Below, piece after piece: positions 26,288 through 34,644 of a DNA stretch of 64,000 nt. The position numbers and the translations under genes were made by a program. Numbering within the stretch: the first letter of the stretch is position 1; every line of letters starts with the position of its first letter. The notes beneath the pieces were generated by a model. That model searched no databases. It saw only the letters and a list, made by a program, of their open reading frames with translations, and was not told the DNA's origin. Origin of the DNA: Priestia endophytica DSM 13796 (lineage in GTDB: Bacteria > Bacillota > Bacilli > Bacillales > Bacillaceae_H); assembly GCF_900115845.1 (NCBI RefSeq), contig NZ_FOXX01000009.1:62001-126000 (forward strand). Direction: 5' to 3'.

Positions 26288-26776
26288 CTATTTCAATCTT
26301 TTACTCATGTTGTACCAAATCGCTCCACCGTGAGCAGAATCTGATACACCCATGTTGATGTAGCCGTGTTTTTCATAGAAAGGAATTAAATCTTCCTTAC
26401 ACGTAAGCGTAACGGTTTCACGGTTCCGTTTACGTGCTTCCTTTTCCAAATGAACTAACAGCTTTGCCGAGATTCCTCTACTTTGGAAGTCTGGATGGAC
26501 GGCTAATCCTAGAATTGTTTGATGACCACCAAATGGAAGGTTTGCAATAATGTTTTCAAATAAATCGTCCGTAATGAACTCTTGTCGTGTTACAGGTCCA
26601 TTCACTAATCCTGCAATTGTTCCGGCTTCTTCAGCAACAAAGAAACTATCACGGATATGTTGCAAACGCTGTTTTGTTGCATCTGGAGTTGCGGCTTCTT
26701 CTTTGGAGAAACAGAAATTTTCAATTTCAATGAGTCTTGGGAGATCTGATAGAGCAGCGTTTCTGATTTTTAGCAT
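26288..26776 (-). CDS. GNAT family N-acetyltransferase
   Basis: Product of 162 residues. LKIRNAALSDLPRLIEIEN opening, ILGLAVHPDFQSRGISAKLL with the acetyl-CoA loop QSRGIS, and FYEKHGYINMGV at the end. Such arylalkylamine-type acetyltransferases acetylate small amines. AAGGAGG lies nine bases before the ATG. First gene of an operon with the NUDIX gene. Confidence 0.88.
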   Translation of the reverse strand: MLKIRNAALSDLPRLIEIENFCFSKEEAATPDATKQRLQHIRDSFFVAEEAGTIAGLVNGPVTRQEFITDDLFENIIANLPFGGHQTILGLAVHPDFQSRGISAKLLVHLEKEARKRNRETVTLTCKEDLIPFYEKHGYINMGVSDSAHGGAIWYNMSKRLK

Positions 26777-26803
26777 GTAGTGGTTCCTCCTTGTAAAATA
26801 TAG

Positions 26804-26835
26804 AAGCCGAGATTTCTTTTATCATCTCGACTTCA
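26804..26835. terminator. Hairpin terminator
   Basis: Arms GAAGCCGAGAT and ATCTCGACTTC; sits between the GNAT start region and the end of the leftward micro-protein gene, whose terminator it probably is. It resembles the hairpin at 33885-33916 beside the paralogous micro-protein. Confidence 0.65.
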
Positions 26836-26864
26836 CTGGTGTTATGTATTAAGAGTACAGGTTT

Positions 26865-26999
26865 TTACCATCCCCAATCAGCTTTTAATCCTTGGATAAA
26901 TCCGCTGATAAAGTTAGGGACTTCAAAGATAGCAAGATACGCAAGTAGAGTGATTACAATTGTAGTTTTAAGCGTATTATATTTTGTCATATATGTCAT
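26865..26999 (-). CDS. Micro membrane protein, paralogue of 33941-34078
   Basis: A 44-residue product; from its second Met it reads MTKYNTLKTTIVITLLAYLA followed by IFEVPNFISGFIQGLKADWG. It aligns along its whole length with the micro-protein at 33941 (MTKYDFLK, AYLAIFQLPDFVHGFIDG). One membrane helix is followed by an amphipathic tail ending in Trp. The ribosome binding site GGAAGGGG is somewhat far from the ATG. Function unknown. Two paralogues with matching hairpins make it a real gene. Confidence 0.65.
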   Translation of the reverse strand: MTYMTKYNTLKTTIVITLLAYLAIFEVPNFISGFIQGLKADWGW

Positions 27000-27316
27000 C
27001 TTCTTAGCTATTTCCCCTTCCAATTATAACATATTTTTCAATAAGGCTTTTTGAGGAATACTATCTTTTAAGAGGATTAACTTTACCAAGGAGCATCAGT
27101 TCAAGTGTACATAGTAATGAGCAAATGGTATAAGACAATTCCTGATTTCAATATATATGCTGTAGGAATAGAGGTACATACTGACAGGATCTATTATGGA
27201 TTTTCTATAAGAAATTAATATTATACGAATAAAAAAAGTAAACCCATTTCACATCTCACAAAAGGATTTCCTAAAACCATGAATTTTAAAATACGCATGC
27301 TTCTTCTATCTATAGA
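27000..27316. other. Intergenic region with a possible 37-codon reading frame
   Basis: A frame from GTG at 27105 to 27218 follows AAGGAG at eleven bases and reads MSKWYKTIPDFNIYAVGIEV from its internal Met onward. It may be a very small gene or a fragment; there is no further support. Otherwise AT-rich without features. Confidence 0.3.
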
Positions 27317-27356
27317 AAAGAAACAGAGACTAATTTTTAAGTCTCCGTTTCTTTAA
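27317..27356. terminator. Terminator of the PTS operon
   Basis: Arms AAAGAAACAGAGAC and GTCTCCGTTTCTTT with one mismatch, loop of ten bases, directly after the last gene of the leftward operon. Confidence 0.8.
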
Positions 27357-27370
27357 ACCTTATTTTCCCT

Positions 27371-28651
27371 CTATTGCTTCACAGCTTCCATCTCTTTAAT
27401 ACGCGTTGTCGACCCTTCAAGGTTATAGCATTCAATATACGTATTTAAAGACCGCTTAATTCGATCTACTACAAATCGATCACCATCAATATTGTTTTCC
27501 TTCAAGTTATAAAAGAGTTGTTGTATTCCTTCTTTCACTTCTTCATTATTAAATGTATAGTGCCCTGCAATATCTAAAATTTCCTCAGCAAGGTTTTCAT
27601 CTTTAAAAATCTCGTCTACTGTTGCATCCTTTTGTTCACCAACCATCCATTTTCTCCATCGTTCACTTTTAATCGCATGTTCTAACAGGATGTTTCGGAT
27701 ATTAGATGTTTCTTTAATAAGTCCTTCTTCTTTTAACTTTTCCTCCACTTTACTTAACGACAAGTAAGCTCTCGTTTCTTCTGTTCCATATTGAGGAGCA
27801 ACGTTTGTTGCTGTGATTTGAGCTGGTAGGTGTGCTAGGAGAACATCATCCTCAATGTAGTCTCCATTATGTTCCTTCAAACCAACTCCGTACTTTTTAG
27901 CCACTCCAGCTAAATCTTTTGCATTTGAAAAGTTAAACGTTCCAACGTTTTCCGTTTTCTTTACAAGCGTACCTGTCTGCCCCACAATAAACGTTGGCTT
28001 TGGCAATCCTTTTCGCTCTAATTCATTTGTAAGTTCCATGATAAAAGATTCATATGTTTCAGTAGATGTTAACCCGCCGTTTGTTTCTTCTGTTCCAACT
28101 TCGTAGCCAATTTCAGGGAGGTTCCTTTTTTTCCTTTCTTGCTCACAATATTCAATAAGCTCAACCGTTCGTTTCAAAACCGTCTCGAGTGGAATAACTT
28201 TTCCCATTTCAAAAGGATCTTTCGTAGGATCAATGTGAAGTAAATCAAAACCAGCTTCAATATCTGCTACATACGATTTCTTCCCAAGTTCCATTGCTGT
28301 TTCTTCATCTAAATGATCGTTTCTTTCTTTATCTCGCTGCCATGGACCACCATGATCTCGGCATACATAATACAGACCGTTAAAGCCAACTTGTTCAGCT
28401 GTTGAACGGATAGCTTTCATAAACGTTTGTTGATTCCATCCGTTCACATATCCTCCTCCAAGCTCCTCGGCGTCTACTTGGTTTCGGCTTGCAATAAATA
28501 AAAGGGGAAAATCTTTTTCTTTAGCAAGTTCAAAACTTGCGCGAAGCAAACGACCTGACATTGGCCCAATACCTAACAATGTAGACCCTTTTCCTTCTTC
28601 TTGTAAGTCTAGCAAAATATCTACCGCTTTTTTAATTGGTAATTTAGTCAT
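27371..28651 (-). CDS. GatZ/KbaZ-like D-tagatose-bisphosphate aldolase class II subunit family protein
   Basis: Product of 426 residues. The region LLGIGPMSGRLLRASFELAK, the segment YYVCRDHGGPWQRDKE and FDLLHIDPTKDPF fit the GatZ/KbaZ family, called the non-catalytic subunit of tagatose-1,6-bisphosphate aldolase. It is the last gene of a PTS operon, 20 bases after IIB. No GatY/KbaY catalytic aldolase gene is in the window. Recent work on related proteins suggests some GatZ-like enzymes act alone on other ketose or tagaturonate-like phosphates, so the substrate is probably the phosphosugar made by this PTS, but identity is unknown. Confidence 0.8.
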   Translation of the reverse strand: MTKLPIKKAVDILLDLQEEGKGSTLLGIGPMSGRLLRASFELAKEKDFPLLFIASRNQVDAEELGGGYVNGWNQQTFMKAIRSTAEQVGFNGLYYVCRDHGGPWQRDKERNDHLDEETAMELGKKSYVADIEAGFDLLHIDPTKDPFEMGKVIPLETVLKRTVELIEYCEQERKKRNLPEIGYEVGTEETNGGLTSTETYESFIMELTNELERKGLPKPTFIVGQTGTLVKKTENVGTFNFSNAKDLAGVAKKYGVGLKEHNGDYIEDDVLLAHLPAQITATNVAPQYGTEETRAYLSLSKVEEKLKEEGLIKETSNIRNILLEHAIKSERWRKWMVGEQKDATVDEIFKDENLAEEILDIAGHYTFNNEEVKEGIQQLFYNLKENNIDGDRFVVDRIKRSLNTYIECYNLEGSTTRIKEMEAVKQ

Positions 28652-28671
28652 CTTTTACACTCCCCTATTTA

Positions 28672-28986
28672 TTATTGTTCCTGAAGCTTTTGTTCTAACT
28701 TTTTAACGATAAGGTCTGCTTTTCTAATCGCATTTCCTGCTGTAACGCGCACAATTTGTTTTCCGCTAAATCGTTCTTCTCCTTTAATCGAAACATCTTT
28801 GGTAAGAATCACAAAGTCTGCTCCTTCAATATCTGTTTGTGCGATTTCACCTTCGATTCCTACAGAACCTTGTGTTTCAACAGAAATGGTGTGCCCCCCT
28901 TCTTTAAATGCTTTTTCTAACGCTTCAGCAGCAAGATACGTGTGAGCAACTCCCGTTGGACAAGATGTAACAGCAACAATTTTCAT
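28672..28986 (-). CDS. PTS fructose-family IIB subunit
   Basis: Product of 104 residues. The phosphorylated cysteine is Cys9 in TSCPTGVAHTYLAAEAL, the invariant IIB-Fru signature. It transfers phosphate from IIA to the incoming sugar. Between IIC and the GatZ-like gene with about 20-base gaps. AAGGAGTG precedes the ATG. Confidence 0.92.
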   Translation of the reverse strand: MKIVAVTSCPTGVAHTYLAAEALEKAFKEGGHTISVETQGSVGIEGEIAQTDIEGADFVILTKDVSIKGEERFSGKQIVRVTAGNAIRKADLIVKKLEQKLQEQ

Positions 28987-29006
28987 TTCTTAATCACTCC
29001 TTTTTA

Positions 29007-30062
29007 TTAATCAAACTCTAATTCAAAATCATCATCTTCTTTATATACAGATTGCTTTGTTGTACTTTCGACGCTTTGTTTCAAGAGCCCAACCATACAA
29101 GTTGTAACAGCTGTTCCTACAATAATGGCGATAATATAGCTTAATCGTCCTTCAACTACAGGTAAGACAATAAGTCCACCCCATGGAGCGAAATTAGATG
29201 CCCCAAGAAGCAAAGAAGTGACAGCTCCTGCTGCTCCTCCTACCATAATGGAGGAAATCACTCTTAAAGGATCAGCTGCGGCAAATGGAATGGCTCCTTC
29301 TGTAATACCAATGGCGCCCATAATATAAGCTGCTTTTCCTGCTTCACGTTCTTCGACGTTAAATTTGTTTTTAAATAAAGTAGAAGCAAGAGCTAATCCA
29401 AGCGGTGGCGTACACCCGGCAACGGCTACAGCTGCTAGGAGCTGTGGATACGTATCCATTACGGCTACGGCGAAAAAGAAAGCCGTTTTATTAAAAGGAC
29501 CTCCCATATCAAATGCCATCATTGCTCCTAAAATAATCCCTAGCATAATTTTGGAGCTGTCTTGCATGCCGAGTAGCCATTCGCTCAAAGCTTCCATCAA
29601 GTTTGCAACAGGTTGACCAATAAACAGGACTACAATCATCCCTGAGATAAACGTTCCTAAGAGAGGAATAATAAAGATCGGTATAACAGTTGCAACTGTT
29701 TTGGGTCCTTTAATTTTCTTTAAATAGTAAACAACAATTCCTGCCACAATCCCCGCGACCATTCCACCGAGAAAGCCGCCTCCTAGCTCATACGCAAGAT
29801 ACGCAGAAATAATCCCAGGGCCTAACCCTGCTCTGTCTACCATTGAGTACGCAATGAACCCACCTAATATGGCCACATAAAGGGACAAACCTGCTGTACC
29901 AACTTGGGCGAGTGCTCCTAAAAACCCTTTCTCAGGTACAGAGGCTTGCCCTGAAAGCATTACAGAAATGGCTAACAGTACACCTCCTGCAACCGTAAAC
30001 GGAATCATATAAGAAACACCTGTCAAAAGGTGTTTTTTCATATTTTTCATTAACTCCACCAT
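29007..30062 (-). CDS. PTS fructose-family IIC permease
   Basis: Product of 351 residues with about nine membrane segments. HLLTGVSYMIPFTVAGGVLL at the N-terminus and MAFDMGGPFNKTAFFFA, carrying the GGPxNK substrate-site signature, are hallmarks of Fru-family IIC. The ATG at 30060-30062 is chosen because GGGGG lies nine bases before; an ATG two codons upstream is too close. It is read after IIA with a 32-base gap. The C-terminus is acidic. Confidence 0.92.
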   Translation of the reverse strand: MVELMKNMKKHLLTGVSYMIPFTVAGGVLLAISVMLSGQASVPEKGFLGALAQVGTAGLSLYVAILGGFIAYSMVDRAGLGPGIISAYLAYELGGGFLGGMVAGIVAGIVVYYLKKIKGPKTVATVIPIFIIPLLGTFISGMIVVLFIGQPVANLMEALSEWLLGMQDSSKIMLGIILGAMMAFDMGGPFNKTAFFFAVAVMDTYPQLLAAVAVAGCTPPLGLALASTLFKNKFNVEEREAGKAAYIMGAIGITEGAIPFAAADPLRVISSIMVGGAAGAVTSLLLGASNFAPWGGLIVLPVVEGRLSYIIAIIVGTAVTTCMVGLLKQSVESTTKQSVYKEDDDFELEFD

Positions 30063-30094
30063 AATCATCTGCCCCCATTGCTCTTAGTATCTCT

Positions 30095-30538
30095 TTAGCT
30101 TTGAACAGCTTCCGTTAGTAAGCCGTATAGCTCTTCTTTAGAAGAGGCTTTCAGCAAGCTTAAACGGAATTCTTCATCAATTAACTTTCGGCTAATGTTT
30201 GCTAAGATTTTTAAATGAACGGTTCCTTCCTGCTCTTTTGGAACACCTATAAGGAAGACTAACTTTATTTCCTCTTCATTGTTATCCCACTGAATGAACG
30301 GCTGTGGACGAGCAAAAGCAACAAAAGGTATTTTCACACTTTCTGATTTGCCATGAGGGATAGCGACCGAAAAGCCAATCGCTGTTGAACATTCTTCCTC
30401 CCTTTTTAAAACAGACTGCATATAGTGAGAAACCTGGCTTACTTTCCCTAATTCATTAGCTTTTTGAGACAGAGAATAAATTAGCTCTTCTTTATTTTTA
30501 AATGCTTCATCTACAACAAGCAGCTCTTTTTCAATCAT
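30095..30538 (-). CDS. PTS fructose-family IIA subunit
   Basis: Product of 147 residues; active-site His62 in GFSVAIPHGKSESVKIP. It receives phosphate from HPr. Its ATG overlaps the end of the regulator gene by eight bases, which suggests coupled translation. AGGAGGAAAAG lies before the start. Confidence 0.92.
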   Translation of the reverse strand: MIEKELLVVDEAFKNKEELIYSLSQKANELGKVSQVSHYMQSVLKREEECSTAIGFSVAIPHGKSESVKIPFVAFARPQPFIQWDNNEEEIKLVFLIGVPKEQEGTVHLKILANISRKLIDEEFRLSLLKASSKEELYGLLTEAVQS

Positions 30539-32450
30539 CCTCTTTTCCTCCTAAAATGTGCAAAATATCGTCTTCACAGCTCGCACGTTCCATCATTTGT
30601 AATATTCTTTTAGAATCCAACACTTGATAAAGCTCTCGTAGGATTGGTCTCATACTTTGCTTGTTTTCTACTTTCAAGACGATAAAAAACACAATGGAAA
30701 CTTCACTTCTCCCCCACCTAATTGGCTCTTTGAGGATGACAACGGAAATACAAGACTTTTGTACAAACTGATTTTCTCCGTGAGGAATGGCCACTTTGTT
30801 TCCTAAATCTGTTGAAGCCTTCTGCTCCCGATTTTTCACAGATTCATAGAATTGATCTGTCACGTAGCCTCTTTTTTGTAGACTTGCTGAGACAAATTCA
30901 ATTACTTCATCTTTACTTGTCATGTCTAGGTTGGTAAAAATCAAGTTGCGGTCAATAGCGTGAAGGAGCTTTTCATGTTGATGTCTAATTTGGTTTTCGT
31001 TTTGAAAAATATAATCAAGATAAAAACTATTAAGCTTTTTAGCATCGTTAACATCCATCATCGGAGAAACTAACACAACTTTCTTATTTATATCTTGAAG
31101 AGGTATTGTGGAGATGATGAAATCAATATCCAATGCTTCTACATTTACATCTAAAAGCTCTCTATAGGAATAGATAGCGGTTACATAAATTTGGGGAACC
31201 ATTCGTTTAATCCGGTTAGCAATCAGCTGTGACGTCCCAACTCCACCAGGACATACGACAATCACCTTTTTAATGCTAACGTTTCGTTCAAGGGCAGCTT
31301 GAAAGTGAATCATGAGAAAACTGACTTCGTGATCATTCAGCTTTAACCCCGTTTCTTTTTCAATAAAGGATCCTAAAAACCATGTAAATCCAAACATCGC
31401 TGAATAGTTTTCTTTAATATCATCCAAAAGTGGATTTTGTACAATTAACCCGTGTTTTAATCTGTATAACATCGGTTTCAGGTGAATAAGAAGCCCATTG
31501 TATAATGTTTCATCATGAATGTTAGTTTCAAATGCTTCATTTGCCATCGTGCACAATTCTGCTACAAGCTTCTTTAAAATATCTTGATAGTAAAGTTCAA
31601 CATTTATTCCAACATGACTTAAGCGAGCTCCTAAAATACTGGTATTTAAATATTGAATTTCTGACTGAGGAATTTCTGTGATGGATAATGAACTAAAAAG
31701 ATGAAGAGCTTTCTGCACAACTCCATACGTACGCAGAGCATGAAATTCTTCTAACCTCAAGTCTTCTGAAGATGCGACTGTAAAACCATTTGAGATGCGG
31801 CTTAGCATAACTGCAACAATCCTTGTTAAATGCTCATAATATTCTTCGTTAAATTTGTAGCCAAGTTCTTCTTCAATGTACTGAATGATACACTGTGATT
31901 CTTTCATATCTAGAACCTCTACGGCTGTTTCATCATTATGTTCCATTATGCCGTCTTTAAATAAGGAACAAAGAGCTGTGCGAATATCTTCTTCATTCCC
32001 TTTAATTTCTGTCCCAACATTCGATTTGACAAGAGATAAATTAAATGGTGCTAACCACTCTTTAATACATACAAGATCATTGGTAATTGAGCTTATACTT
32101 ACAAAATATTTCTCTGCTAGCTTTCTATAGCTGGTAGCGGTTTCATTATAAAGTAGAGAAAGAAGGATTTCTTGTCGTCTTCCTTCAATAGATTCTTTTC
32201 TAGTCTCTTCATTCTCTAAGTCATAAAGCAATTTTTCATTATCTTCTCCAACAAGTTTAATCCCAACGCCTGATTTTTTCGTCACTTTTGAAGAAAAAGC
32301 TTCTAGAAATCGATCAATAGCTTTCAAATCATTATGAAGCGTACGGCTCGAAACTTCGAGCTCCTTAGCAAACGATCCAACAGATCGATACTTCTTGCTT
32401 ACAATCAATTTCTTCAACAGCATTTTTTGACGAGAAACTAACTCACTCAC
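30531..32450 (-). CDS. PRD-domain transcriptional activator with PTS IIB and IIA domains (MtlR/LicR-like)
   Basis: Product of about 639 residues. Domains in order: N-terminal helix-turn-helix pair (VSRQKMLLKKLI and RSVGSFAKELEVSSRTLHND), two PRD modules, a IIB-like domain with VVCPGGVGTSQL, and a C-terminal IIA-like domain with VAIPHGENQF. Phosphorylation by HPr and by the cognate PTS proteins would adjust activity. I start it at the GTG at 32448-32450. A longer frame exists, but it would run through a palindrome and the terminator of the next gene. It is the first gene of the operon and probably activates it. Confidence 0.88.
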   Translation of the reverse strand: MSELVSRQKMLLKKLIVSKKYRSVGSFAKELEVSSRTLHNDLKAIDRFLEAFSSKVTKKSGVGIKLVGEDNEKLLYDLENEETRKESIEGRRQEILLSLLYNETATSYRKLAEKYFVSISSITNDLVCIKEWLAPFNLSLVKSNVGTEIKGNEEDIRTALCSLFKDGIMEHNDETAVEVLDMKESQCIIQYIEEELGYKFNEEYYEHLTRIVAVMLSRISNGFTVASSEDLRLEEFHALRTYGVVQKALHLFSSLSITEIPQSEIQYLNTSILGARLSHVGINVELYYQDILKKLVAELCTMANEAFETNIHDETLYNGLLIHLKPMLYRLKHGLIVQNPLLDDIKENYSAMFGFTWFLGSFIEKETGLKLNDHEVSFLMIHFQAALERNVSIKKVIVVCPGGVGTSQLIANRIKRMVPQIYVTAIYSYRELLDVNVEALDIDFIISTIPLQDINKKVVLVSPMMDVNDAKKLNSFYLDYIFQNENQIRHQHEKLLHAIDRNLIFTNLDMTSKDEVIEFVSASLQKRGYVTDQFYESVKNREQKASTDLGNKVAIPHGENQFVQKSCISVVILKEPIRWGRSEVSIVFFIVLKVENKQSMRPILRELYQVLDSKRILQMMERASCEDDILHILGGKEDD

Positions 32451-32461
32451 TTTGATCAACC

Positions 32462-32475
32462 CCAATCCGGATTGG
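32462..32475. promoter_or_regulatory. Perfect palindrome before the PTS operon
   Basis: CCAATCCGGATTGG is its own complement over 14 bases and lies 12 bases upstream of the activator GTG. It may be the operator of the activator or a site in the 5' leader. Confidence 0.5.
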
Positions 32476-32558
32476 TTATTCTTATAATAGCACTGTTGAA
32501 GCCTGTTGCATGTACCAAACATTTGCAAGGTAGTTGTTGAAAAAATGAAACAGCAAAA

Positions 32559-32589
32559 AAGAGCCATGTTGAAAACAACATGACTCTTA
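32559..32589. terminator. Terminator of the repeat-tailed membrane protein gene
   Basis: Arms AAGAGCCATGTTG and CAACATGACTCTT with one mismatch and T-rich continuation in the leftward direction. It ends the transcript of the gene at 32654 and so marks the limit of the PTS operon promoter region. Confidence 0.75.
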
Positions 32590-32653
32590 AAATATTCTTT
32601 ATCATACCTATAGAGATTGTTTCAGTCTCAGCTACAGTGTCCATCTTTCCTTG

Positions 32654-33640
32654 TTATCCACCGTGGCGACGCTGATATCGACCACCTTCTATATTTTTCC
32701 GGCGGCTTCGTTCTCCGGGCGCTTCTTCTTCTCTGTCATATTTATTCGCTCTTCTTTCTTCATCATAATCCATATATCGTTCCTCTGCTCTTCTTCTCTC
32801 ATCATAATCCATATATCGTTCCTCTGCTCTTCTTCTCTCATCATAATCCACGTATTGTTCGTCTGTTCTTCTTCTCTCATCATAATCCATGTATCGTTCG
32901 TCTGTTCTTCTTCTCTCACCATAAGCAAGGTATGATTCCTCTGCTCTTCTTCCCTTATCATAAGCAGGGTATGGTTCCTTTGAAACAGCAGCTTCTCTTC
33001 TCAAACTTCTCAAAGGATTCTTGAATAGTTTCAGTTTCTCTCCCCATCCTTGACCTTTTGCTCCATAACTTTCTCGAGGACGATCGTAAGAAGAATGGCT
33101 TTGAGAGTCCTTTTCCCCTTTTTTCAAGAATAAGCTCATTAGCCCCCCCACAATTAACAGAAACAAAGCAACAAGGAGAAGTAAAAGGGAAGTTTCTCTC
33201 CATATAGTTGTTGAATAAATTGAAAACAATTTATCTACCAATGAAGGCTTTGTTTGGAAACTTTCTTTAATATTTAAACACCATCCAATAGTCAAAATGG
33301 CTGTTGGATAAGTAGAATTTAATTTATACTTATGAGCTACAAAACCAAACGCTAAACCTACAATTACACCTAATAAGATGCCTAAAAGAAAGTATCCTAT
33401 CCCAAAGCCAAGCAATAGCCAAATTGCACTATTACGGCTAAGGTACTCTCTTTTTACTCTCCGTTTCTTTTTTTCTCCTGATATCATAACCATTAACACC
33501 ATATATCCGACAAAAAACCAAGCTGTTTCATTGATTGGATTATCTCTATTCATAAAGAAGGCTGCAGCTAGCGTAAGAACATACGGTAACCCAAGCCACA
33601 GTAACACTTTGTCCAGTGGTCTCATCCAACTTACAAACAT
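32654..33640 (-). CDS. Membrane protein with a 13-residue charged repeat tail
   Basis: Product of 328 residues. The N-terminal part has about five hydrophobic segments (two at 8-45, two near 70-115, one near 150-175). The C-terminal 100 residues carry about six copies of a 13-residue repeat, Y-M-D-Y-D-E-R-R-R-A-E-E-R, followed by a Gly/Arg-rich end (RYQRRHGG). The tail is highly charged and likely unstructured or helical on the cytoplasmic side. The ATG at 33638-33640 is chosen because GGGAGAG lies about nine bases before; a TTG eight codons earlier is possible. No family recognised. Confidence 0.7.
   Translation of the reverse strand: MFVSWMRPLDKVLLWLGLPYVLTLAAAFFMNRDNPINETAWFFVGYMVLMVMISGEKKKRRVKREYLSRNSAIWLLLGFGIGYFLLGILLGVIVGLAFGFVAHKYKLNSTYPTAILTIGWCLNIKESFQTKPSLVDKLFSIYSTTIWRETSLLLLLVALFLLIVGGLMSLFLKKGEKDSQSHSSYDRPRESYGAKGQGWGEKLKLFKNPLRSLRREAAVSKEPYPAYDKGRRAEESYLAYGERRRTDERYMDYDERRRTDEQYVDYDERRRAEERYMDYDERRRAEERYMDYDEERRANKYDREEEAPGERSRRKNIEGGRYQRRHGG
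32742..32973. repeat. 39-base tandem repeat within a coding region
   Basis: Five to six imperfect 39-base units encode the Tyr-Asp-Arg-Glu repeat tail. The two units nearest the 3' end of the gene are almost identical at DNA level (CCATATATCGTTCCTCTGCT recurs), showing recent expansion. Confidence 0.8.
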
Positions 33641-33884
33641 TTTATTTTTCTCTCCCTTCACCAATTCACCAAGGGAAACCTTCTCCCTTGGATAGCGAAA
33701 TTAATTCCTAGACATATTACGAATGAACGCTCCTATTAGTTTCAATTTATTTGTTGAAAAATAAGTATTTTTGACTTTTCTTAGGTGTGTTAAGAAGGTC
33801 GCGTTTTGAACGGGAATGCTAATGAAAAATGTTATTTTAGTTATACACCATTAATTTCTCTCCTGTGATCCATATTATCATAAT
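33641..33884. other. Intergenic region
   Basis: Promoter region of the repeat-tailed membrane protein gene; nothing else recognised. Confidence 0.4.
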
Positions 33885-33916
33885 AAAAGTCGAGATATCT
33901 ATAGACCTCGACTTTT
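33885..33916 (-). terminator. Terminator of the second micro-protein gene
   Basis: Arms AAAAGTCGAG and CTCGACTTTT, 24 bases after the leftward micro-protein stop. Confidence 0.75.
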
Positions 33917-33940
33917 ACCCTTTATATACAAAATTATGTA

Positions 33941-34078
33941 TTAAAACCCTCGACTGTGCCAACTACCGCTATGCATTCCATCAATAAACCCGTGTACAAA
34001 ATCAGGGAGTTGGAATATAGCAAGGTAAGCAATGATGGTTAGTGTGATGGCTATTTTTAGGAAATCGTATTTTGTCAA
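33941..34078 (-). CDS. Micro membrane protein, paralogue of 26865-26999
   Basis: A 45-residue product. TTG start at 34078 with AAAGGTGA about five bases ahead; a longer frame exists but without a site. One membrane helix (ITLTIIAYLAIFQLPDFV) is followed by HGFIDGMHSGSWHSRGF. It matches the micro-protein at 26865 from the second residue onward. Function unknown. Confidence 0.65.
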   Translation of the reverse strand: MTKYDFLKIAITLTIIAYLAIFQLPDFVHGFIDGMHSGSWHSRGF

Positions 34079-34367
34079 TGGTGTCACCTTTTCAGTTGAT
34101 CTAGTTCTTTTGCCTTTTTCAATATTAATATATGATATATTTTCCATTTAATCAATACCTATTTCCACTAGATTATGCATACAAAAAGAAGCCTTTCTCC
34201 ATAATTGAATTGTTAACAAATCGCTTAGAATATAACAATATAATTAGTGGTTACGAAAACCCTTTAGATCTCTGTTAACTATGTTTTTATTCCTAAATCA
34301 ATTTAATTCCTCTCAAAGCACTCTTCCTTTACAATAAAAAAAGAAACTCAAGAAATGAGGAAAGGGC

Positions 34368-34538
34368 ATGAGATGCGGATCAAAATGTTTCATTGTTGAA
34401 ATAGAAGTCGGAGGAGAAAAACAAACGAAGTCAGTAACGGCTAGAACGCCAATAGAAGCTAGAAAAACGATTAGAGGAGCTTACGGAACAGAAGCTCCTA
34501 TTTTATCGGTTATTGAAGATAAAAAGAAGAACCTTTGA
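34368..34538 (+). CDS. Small soluble protein with N-terminal CxxxC
   Basis: A 56-residue product (MRCGSKCFIVEIEVGGEKQT then SVTARTPIEARKTIRGAYG and a Lys-rich end). GAGGAAAGGG lies just before the ATG. Cys3 and Cys7 could bind metal. Two short strands and a helix are likely (a beta-beta-alpha unit such as EIEVGGEKQTKSV-TARTPIEARKTI). A hairpin overlaps the stop. The family is not recognised. Confidence 0.6.
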   Translation: MRCGSKCFIVEIEVGGEKQTKSVTARTPIEARKTIRGAYGTEAPILSVIEDKKKNL

Positions 34539-34557
34539 TTAAAAACCAAAGGTTCTC
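34528..34557 (+). terminator. Terminator overlapping the small-gene stop
   Basis: Arms AGAACCTTT and AAAGGTTCT around an eleven-base loop; the TGA lies in the left arm/loop. Confidence 0.7.
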
Positions 34558-34644
34558 ATTCTCTCCGTACTCTATTATCTATGTAACTATGAATTCCTAT
34601 ACCATAAAGACAATTATTCTCTAACATACTAGAGAAAACTCCTA

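Noticed and set aside
27105-27218. Possible 37-codon gene
   Set aside because: Only a poorly spaced AAGGAG supports it; no terminator, no paralogue, kept as a note in the intergenic entry.
32451-32567. N-terminal extension of the PRD activator
   Set aside because: It would run through a perfect palindrome and the terminator of the neighbouring gene, and the domain starts only after it.
32651-33024. Plus-strand open frames of 94 and 135 codons with repeats
   Set aside because: They are antisense readings of the 39-base repeat in the membrane-protein gene; Phe/His/Ser repeats result from the complement of the Arg/Glu/Asp codons.
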